Shown: in pieces, positions 58,728 through 64,000 of the stretch
Numbering within the stretch: the stretch's first letter is position 1
How the letters are laid out: every line of letters starts with the position of its first letter
Source of the DNA: an uncultured Paracoccaceae bacterium
Lineage (GTDB): Bacteria > Pseudomonadota > Alphaproteobacteria > Rhodobacterales > Rhodobacteraceae
Length of the DNA stretch: 64,000 nucleotides
Direction of reading: 5' to 3'
NCBI GenBank assembly: GCA_937916485.1
Contig: CALFSV010000255.1
Span: forward strand, 1-64,000
Position numbers and translations under genes: made by a program
Notes under the pieces: model-generated
What the model saw: the letters and a program-made list of their open reading frames with translations, nothing else
Told to the model about the DNA's origin: nothing
The model's database searches: none

Positions 58728-59672
58728 ATGACCGCCAATCCCTATCCCTTTCTGGCAACGACCTTGCCACATTGCCCCGAACGGCTGCTGGCCCAGGCCC
58801 GGGGGATGCCCGTGCCCCGCGTCGCGCTGGTCAATGCCGGCGGTACCAATGCGCTGACCGGTATCCGTGAGGCGGCCGAGGCCGGGCTGGCCTTGCCCAT
58901 CCTGATCGGGGACAGGGACAAGATCACAATGACCGCCGAGCAGATCGGTTGGGACATTGGAGGGCTGCGGCTGATCCATGCCCCCCATGCCGCCGCCGCA
59001 TCCGAGGCCGCCCGACTGGCCCGCGAAGGCGAGGCTGACGCCGTTATGAAAGGGCAGGTCCACACCTCGACCTTCCTCAAGGGGCTGTTGCCCTCTGCCG
59101 CCGGGCTGCGGGAAAAAGGGGCGCGCTGCGGGCATGTGTTCCACATCACGACGCCGCACTCGGATCGCCCGCTCCTCTTGACCGACGCCGCCCTCAATGT
59201 CGATCCGGACGTCGGCACCCGAAAGGCCTGCCTGACACATGCGGTCCGGCTTGCCCGGGCGTTGGGGATCGATCATCCAAAAGCCGGGCTGCTGGCCCCG
59301 TCCGAGGATCCCATCCCGTCGGTCCCAAACACCATCGAGGCCGCCGAGATTGCGCTTTGGGCCAGGACAGCCCTGCCCGGAACCACCGTCCAGGGTCCGA
59401 TGGCGCTTGACCTGATCTTCTCAAAGGCCGCAGCGCAGGCCAAAGGCTATGTCTCAGAAGTGTCCGGGGACGCCGACATTATGGTCGTGCCCAACATCAC
59501 CTCCGGCAATGCCATCTTCAAGCTGATGGTGCTTGGCATGGGATGCTGCGCTGGTGGGCTGGTCCTGGGCTGCAAGGTCCCGCTCCTCCTGACCTCGCGC
59601 AGTCAACAGGCCCCCGACCGGATCGCTTCGGCTGCCCTGGGGGTGATCGCCGCACAAATGGCCATAGAATGA
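58728..59672 (+). CDS. pta: Phosphate acetyltransferase
   Basis: A 314-residue phosphate acetyl/butyryltransferase. Motifs: EGEADAVMKGQVHTSTFLKGLLP, HVFHITTPHSDRPLLLTDAALNVDPD, and VSEVSGDADIMVVPNITSGNAIFKLMVLGMGCCAGGLVLGCKVPLLLTSRSQ. It turns acetyl phosphate from Xsc into acetyl-CoA. The short single-domain form next to xsc is typical of sulfonate clusters. GGAGG lies upstream of ATG 58728. A palindromic element separates it from ackA. Confidence 0.92.
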   Translation: MTANPYPFLATTLPHCPERLLAQARGMPVPRVALVNAGGTNALTGIREAAEAGLALPILIGDRDKITMTAEQIGWDIGGLRLIHAPHAAAASEAARLAREGEADAVMKGQVHTSTFLKGLLPSAAGLREKGARCGHVFHITTPHSDRPLLLTDAALNVDPDVGTRKACLTHAVRLARALGIDHPKAGLLAPSEDPIPSVPNTIEAAEIALWARTALPGTTVQGPMALDLIFSKAAAQAKGYVSEVSGDADIMVVPNITSGNAIFKLMVLGMGCCAGGLVLGCKVPLLLTSRSQQAPDRIASAALGVIAAQMAIE

Positions 59673-59697
59673 TGAGCCTGCCCCCATCCTCATCTCG

Positions 59698-59748
59698 CCC
59701 CAAATATCCCGGGGTGAGCGCGGCACGCGCGAGGGGCAGAGCCCCTCG
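59698..59748. repeat. CCCCAAATATCCC element with GC hairpin between pta and ackA
   Basis: CCCCAAATATCCCGGGG at 59698-59714 is followed by an 8-bp hairpin CGAGGGGC-AGA-GCCCCTCG (59730-59748). A related CCCAAATACTCCC block occurs at 63779-63799. I associate such elements with intergenic repeats of Rhodobacteraceae genomes, from memory. Confidence 0.55.
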
Positions 59749-59775
59749 ACCACCTGAACACCAAGGGCTGACACA

Positions 59776-60834
59776 ATGATCCTCGTCCTCAACGCCGGAT
59801 CTTCGTCCCTCAAGGCCGAGGTCTTTGACGCAGAGCTCGCCAGCCTTCTGTCACTTTCCGTCAGCGAAATCGGCAAAGACGGCGTCCTTAAATCCGGGCA
59901 ACTGCGTCAGCAGGTGCAAACAAAGGACCACGCCGACGCCCTCACGCTGATACTCGGCGCGCTCGATGACGCGGGGCACCCTCTGGCCAGACTGACAGCC
60001 GCCGCCCACCGGGTGGTACATGGCGGTACGACTCTCACCGCGCCCGTGCGGTTGACCGCCCAAACCATCGAAAGCATCAGGGCCTGCGTGCCCCTTGCCC
60101 CCCTGCACAACCCCGCCAACCTGGCCGCCATCCTTGCCCTGGGACAACTGGCCCCCGACCTGCCCCAATTCGCGAGCTTCGACACGGCCTTTCACGCCAC
60201 CAACCCGACTATTGCCACAACCTACCCAATCCCCGCCGCAGAGCAGGCCAAGGGCCTGCGGCGTTACGGCTTTCACGGGCTCAGCTATGCTGGTCTGGTG
60301 CAGGCCATCACGCCCCTGCCGTCCCGCTTGCTGGCCTTGCACCTCGGGAACGGGACCAGCCTTTGCGCCATCCGCGACGGCAAATCCGTCGCCACCTCAA
60401 TGGGGTATTCGCCCCTCGACGGGCTCGTCATGGGGACGCGCAGTGGGGCGATTGACGGCATGGCCGTCCTGCGACTGGCCCAAGACCACGGCATTGACGG
60501 GGCCAACGCAATCCTCAACCGGCAAAGCGGGCTGACCGCCATGGCTGGCACCAATGACATGGCCACAATCCTAGAGCGCAATGATGAGGCTGCCCGCTTT
60601 GCCGTCGACCACTTCTGCTACTGGGCAGCCCGACACGCAGGGTCGGCGGTCGTCGCCATGGGCGGCCTCGACGCCATCGCCTTTACCGGCGGCATCGGCG
60701 AGAACGCCCCGGGCATCCGCGACCAAATCCTTGCGCATCTTGCCTTCCTTGGACCGGTGCCCGTCCACATCATTCCCGCCGACGAAGAACGGCAGATCGC
60801 CCGCGACGCCCAAAGCCTGATGGAGCGCTCATGA
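59776..60834 (+). CDS. ackA: Acetate kinase (short form)
   Basis: A 352-residue acetate kinase, shorter than the usual about 400. Conserved blocks remain: ILVLNAGSSSLKAEVF, AAHRVVHGG, FDTAFHAT, RYGFHGLSY, LHLGNGTSLCAI, GTRSGAID, and FTGGIGENAPGIR. GTRSGAIDG departs from the common GTRSGDxDP. It may convert acetyl phosphate to acetate plus ATP, an alternative outlet to Pta for the Xsc product. It lies 103 nt after pta. Confidence 0.88.
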   Translation: MILVLNAGSSSLKAEVFDAELASLLSLSVSEIGKDGVLKSGQLRQQVQTKDHADALTLILGALDDAGHPLARLTAAAHRVVHGGTTLTAPVRLTAQTIESIRACVPLAPLHNPANLAAILALGQLAPDLPQFASFDTAFHATNPTIATTYPIPAAEQAKGLRRYGFHGLSYAGLVQAITPLPSRLLALHLGNGTSLCAIRDGKSVATSMGYSPLDGLVMGTRSGAIDGMAVLRLAQDHGIDGANAILNRQSGLTAMAGTNDMATILERNDEAARFAVDHFCYWAARHAGSAVVAMGGLDAIAFTGGIGENAPGIRDQILAHLAFLGPVPVHIIPADEERQIARDAQSLMERS

Positions 60835-60910
60835 TCCGAAAAATGGGTTCCGGCCATTGCTCCCGGGCGATTGATGCAGCATTGATACAGCACCTGTCAG
60901 GAGACCCGGA

Positions 60911-63754
60911 GTGACCTATTCCCAACCCCAGATCGACCTGTCGCCCGCCGTCTCGGACGAGGTGCGCAAGACGACCTGCTACATGTGCGCCTGTCGCTGC
61001 GGGATCAACGTCCACCTCAAGAACGGCCCCGACGGCAAAAAGCAGGTCGCCTATATCGAAGGCAACAGGGACCACCCGGTCAACAAGGGCGTTCTCTGCG
61101 CCAAGGGCAGCGCCGGCATCATGCAGATCAACGCCCCGTCCCGGCTAAAGGCACCGCTGAAACGGACCGGCCCCCGCGGCTCGGGCCAGTTCGAAGAGAT
61201 CAGCTGGGACGAAGCACTGGAGCTTGCGACCAATTGGCTCAAGCCGCTGCGCGAAACGGCGCCGGAAAAGCTGGCCTTCTTTACCGGACGCGATCAGTCG
61301 CAATCCTTCACCTCGCTCTGGGCGCAGGCCTACGGAACCCCCAACTACGCCGCCCATGGCGGCTTTTGCTCGGTCAATATGGCCGCAGCCGGCATCTACA
61401 CGATGGGCGGGGCGTTTTGGGAATTTGGCCAACCGGACTGGGACCATACCAAGATGTTCGTCCTCTTCGGCGTGGCCGAGGATCACGACAGCAACCCCAT
61501 CAAGATGGGCATCGGCAAGATCAAGGCCCGCGGCGCCAAGGTCGTCGGCATCAACCCCATCCGCACCGGCTATAATGCCGTGGCAGACGATTGGTACGGC
61601 ATCACCCCCGGCACCGACGGGCTGCTGATCCTGTCTCTGATCCACCTGCTGTTCAAGGCGGGCAAGCTTGATCTGACCTACCTTGCCCGCTTCACCAATG
61701 CCGCCTGCCTCGTCAACGAAGACCCAAAGTCGCCCCAGCACGGCCTGTTGCTGCGGGACGAAGACGGCAAACCGCTGGTCATCGACCGCACCACTGGCAA
61801 GCCAGCCCCCTGGGATGCGCAGGGGATAGAGCCTGACCTGGCCACCACCTGGCGGCACAAGGGCGTGACGCACCGGCCCGTCCTGCACCTGATGGCAGAC
61901 CGCTACCTGTCCGAGGACTACGCCCCCGAAAAGGTCGCCATCCGCACCGGCATCCCCGCCACCCGGATCCGGCAATTGGCCAGCGAGATCGCCCGCACCG
62001 CCTTTGACGAGGCAATCACATTGGACCGGCCCTGGACCGACTTCCGGGGCCACCGGTACGAGACTATGACAGGCCGGCCAGTCAGCTTTCACGCCATGCG
62101 GGGCATTTCTGCCCATTCCAACGGGTTCCAGACGGCGCGGGCCCTGCACACCCTTCAGATCATCCTCGGCGCGGTGGAAACCCCCGGCGGGATGCGGTTC
62201 AAACCGCCCTACCCCAAGCCGGCAACAGCCCATCCCAAACCCCATTGCAAGGTAACGCCCGGCCAGCCCCTGAACGGACCGCATCTTGGCTATCCGCAAG
62301 GGCCCGAGGATCTCTGCCTGACCGAGGACGGCAAACCCGCCCGGATCGACAAGGCGTTTTCCTGGGAAAACCCACTCTCGGCCCACGGCATGATGCATAT
62401 GGTCATCTCCAATGCCCACGCCGGGGATCCCTACAAGATCGACACCCTCTTCCTGTACATGGCCAACATGTCCTGGAATTCGTCCATGAACACCGAAGGC
62501 ACGATGAAAATGCTGACGGATAGGGACGAGAATGGGGACTACGTGATCCCCCGGATCATCTACTCGGACGCCTATTCCTCTGAAATGGTGGCCTATGCCG
62601 ACCTGATCCTGCCCGACACGACCTATCTGGAACGGCACGACTGCATCTCGCTGCTCGACCGGCCGATCTGCGAGGCTGACGCTGTCGCCGACGCCATCCG
62701 TTGGCCGGTGATCGAACCCGACCGGGACGTGCGCGGGTTTCAGTCAGTTCTCTGCGACCTCGGGCACAGGCTTGGGCTGCCCGGCTTTGTCAGCGATGAC
62801 GGCGGGGCAAAGTACAAGGACTACGCCGACTACATCACCAACCATATCCGCCGCCCCGGCATCGGGCCGCTGGCCGGGTGGCGGATGGGCGAGGATGGGC
62901 TTCAGGACGGGCGCGGCACCGCAAACGCAGGGCAGCTGGACAGCTACATCGCCAACGGCGGGTTCTGGATGTCACACGTCCCGGACGAGGCCGCCTATTA
63001 CAAACCCTTCAACAGCGCCTATCAGGATTGGGCTGTAAAGATGGGCTTTTACGACAGCCCTCAACCCTACATCTTCCAGCTTTACGCCGAACCGCTGAGG
63101 CGGTTCCAATTGGCAGCCGAAGGCGAAGGCAGCCACCAGCCCCCCGATCACTTGCGGCCACGGATCATGGCCCTGATGGACCCGCTGCCGATCTGGTACG
63201 CCCCCATGATCGACGGCGAGAAAGACCCGGCCGAATACCCGATCCACGCCCTGACCCAGCGGCCGATGGCCATGTACCACTCCTGGGGCAGCCAGAACGC
63301 CTGGCTCCGGCAGTTGCACGGCCACAATCCGCTCTACGTTCCGACGAAAATCTGGGAGGAAAACAGGTTCCAGGAGGGTGATTGGGCGCGGGTCACGTCG
63401 CCGCATGGGTCCATCACGGTTCCGGTGGCCCATATGGCCGCGCTCAACGAGAACACGGTCTGGACCTGGAACGCGATTGGTAAGCGCAAAGGGGCCTGGG
63501 CGCTTGATGACAAGGCACCCGAGGCCACGAAAGGCTTCCTGCTCAACCACCTGATCCATGAACTCATGCCGCCGCGCGAAGACGGGATGCGCTGGTCCAA
63601 CTCGGACCCGATCACCGGCCAGGCGGCCTGGTTCGACCTGCGGGTCAAGATCGAACGCTCTGCCGCGCCAACTGAATCGCAACCCGCCTTCCCGCCAATC
63701 AAGGCTCCGGTCGCAAAAGGCCCCTCCACCCTCGCCTGGAAGGTCGGCAGATGA
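60911..63754 (+). CDS. soeA: Molybdopterin oxidoreductase, SoeA-type sulfite dehydrogenase large subunit
   Basis: A 947-residue DMSO-reductase-family enzyme with GTG start. The [4Fe-4S] cysteines are C23, C26, C30 and C63 (TCYMCACRCG and VLCAKG). A cysteine in HGGFCSVN could be the Mo ligand. There is no Tat signal, so it should act in the cytoplasm, as SoeA does. Position after xsc-pta matches the soeABC genes of Ruegeria pomeroyi, which oxidise sulfite at the membrane. Formate dehydrogenase is the main alternative label. An iron-sulfur SoeB gene would be expected downstream but is not in the window. Confidence 0.78.
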   Translation: MTYSQPQIDLSPAVSDEVRKTTCYMCACRCGINVHLKNGPDGKKQVAYIEGNRDHPVNKGVLCAKGSAGIMQINAPSRLKAPLKRTGPRGSGQFEEISWDEALELATNWLKPLRETAPEKLAFFTGRDQSQSFTSLWAQAYGTPNYAAHGGFCSVNMAAAGIYTMGGAFWEFGQPDWDHTKMFVLFGVAEDHDSNPIKMGIGKIKARGAKVVGINPIRTGYNAVADDWYGITPGTDGLLILSLIHLLFKAGKLDLTYLARFTNAACLVNEDPKSPQHGLLLRDEDGKPLVIDRTTGKPAPWDAQGIEPDLATTWRHKGVTHRPVLHLMADRYLSEDYAPEKVAIRTGIPATRIRQLASEIARTAFDEAITLDRPWTDFRGHRYETMTGRPVSFHAMRGISAHSNGFQTARALHTLQIILGAVETPGGMRFKPPYPKPATAHPKPHCKVTPGQPLNGPHLGYPQGPEDLCLTEDGKPARIDKAFSWENPLSAHGMMHMVISNAHAGDPYKIDTLFLYMANMSWNSSMNTEGTMKMLTDRDENGDYVIPRIIYSDAYSSEMVAYADLILPDTTYLERHDCISLLDRPICEADAVADAIRWPVIEPDRDVRGFQSVLCDLGHRLGLPGFVSDDGGAKYKDYADYITNHIRRPGIGPLAGWRMGEDGLQDGRGTANAGQLDSYIANGGFWMSHVPDEAAYYKPFNSAYQDWAVKMGFYDSPQPYIFQLYAEPLRRFQLAAEGEGSHQPPDHLRPRIMALMDPLPIWYAPMIDGEKDPAEYPIHALTQRPMAMYHSWGSQNAWLRQLHGHNPLYVPTKIWEENRFQEGDWARVTSPHGSITVPVAHMAALNENTVWTWNAIGKRKGAWALDDKAPEATKGFLLNHLIHELMPPREDGMRWSNSDPITGQAAWFDLRVKIERSAAPTESQPAFPPIKAPVAKGPSTLAWKVGR

Positions 63755-63778
63755 GGACAACTGCTCCCTTCGCTTTGT

Positions 63779-63799
63779 CCCAAATACTCCCGCCGGAGG
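63779..63799. repeat. CCCAAATACTCCC element after soeA
   Basis: CCCAAATACTCCCGCCGGAGG, with an imperfect stem GGAGGCGTC / GATGCCCTCC extending to about 63815. It resembles the CCCCAAATATCCC element at 59698. It lies 25 nt past the soeA stop. Confidence 0.45.
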
Positions 63800-63863
63800 C
63801 GTCAAGCGATGCCCTCCTGTGGCCGGCCAGGACGACAGCACCCACCAGCCAGGAGGACGCCGA

Positions 63864-64000
63864 ATGACCAACCGCCAAATCCTCCTGCTGATCGCGGCCT
63901 TCGTCCTGCTGACCTTCGGCTCTTTCATCTGGTTCGTCGTCACCTGGAACGCCGAGGCCGAACCACAGCTTGGCCAACTTGGCTCGCCCGGCGTCTATAT
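63864..64000 (+). CDS. Partial membrane-anchored protein, cut by window end
   Basis: The first 45 residues of a reading frame behind AGGAGG at 63851-63856 (7 nt before ATG). It starts MTNRQILLLIAAFVLLTFGS and continues FIWFVVTWNAEAEPQLGQLG: one membrane segment (about residues 6-26) with the remainder likely periplasmic. It does not look like the ferredoxin-type SoeB that would be expected here, so either soeB lies further on or the operon differs. I do not recognise the family. Confidence 0.6.
   Translation, partial: MTNRQILLLIAAFVLLTFGSFIWFVVTWNAEAEPQLGQLGSPGVY

Noticed and set aside
61145..62638. 497-codon minus-strand frame opposite soeA
   Set aside because: Same reason: shadow of the molybdopterin enzyme gene.
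1..64000. CRISPR array, prophage or insertion sequence
   Set aside because: I saw no regularly spaced direct repeats, transposase, integrase or phage structural gene in the window.

Overview
The window is GC-rich chromosomal DNA of an alphaproteobacterium, most likely a marine Rhodobacteraceae (Roseobacter-group) member. The evidence is the gene content and protein character: a complex I NDUFS4-type accessory subunit, a RutR/pyd pyrimidine locus, cuyA/hpsN, and a tpa-tauR-xsc-pta-soeA sulfonate locus of the kind known from Ruegeria and Rhodobacter relatives. There is no phage, insertion sequence, rRNA or CRISPR array. Genes are dense and often overlap by 1-8 nt in operons.

Layout. 1-5.8 kb: tRNA-Arg, a complex I subunit, uvrB and several small housekeeping or unknown genes. 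5.9-10.4 kb: tRNA-Ala, then four glycan genes (CDP-alcohol phosphatidyltransferase, sugar-nucleotide SDR, initiating sugar-phosphate transferase, CapD/WbpM-like dehydratase). 10.4-23.3 kb: a complete reductive pyrimidine catabolic locus. PreT/PreA reduce uracil or thymine, dihydropyrimidinase opens the ring and a beta-ureidopropionase-type amidase finishes; an ABC importer and a hydantoinase-A protein sit in the same block. RutR is encoded in the middle, next to a perfect 18-bp RutR-type operator, and a second degenerate copy precedes preT. The longer gaps in this locus hold short palindromic repeats. 23.4-35.7 kb: an Agp-like alpha-galactoside ABC importer feeding two different GH4 glycosidases with a tryptophan-halogenase-like flavoprotein between them and an SDR at the end, all joined by 4-nt overlaps and facing an AraC regulator. 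35.7-40.9 kb: oxidative sugar catabolism (aldose 1-dehydrogenase, IlvD/Edd-type sugar-acid dehydratase, ketoglutarate-semialdehyde-type dehydrogenase) with a divergent LysR regulator. 41.0-45.3 kb: ArgE-like deacylase, L-cysteate sulfo-lyase (cuyA), Asp/Glu-type racemase, and sulfopropanediol dehydrogenase (hpsN). 45.5-48.6 kb: a 44-residue basic protein and copA-cueR behind a 19-bp-spacer CueR promoter. 48.6-64 kb: taurine catabolism: tauABC importer, tpa, an acetyltransferase, tauR, xsc, a TauE-like exporter, pta, ackA, and soeA of a sulfite dehydrogenase cut by the window end.

How it works together: taurine is imported, deaminated by Tpa, cleaved by Xsc to acetyl phosphate and sulfite, carbon enters through Pta/AckA, and sulfite is oxidised by Soe or exported. 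Cysteate and dihydroxypropanesulfonate enter through cuyA/hpsN. Candidate TauR sites are paired direct repeats with a 23-nt period before tpa and xsc, and a 22-nt pair in reverse orientation before tauR.

The most unusual item is the GH4 / halogenase-like / GH4 operon at 23.4-28.5 kb.
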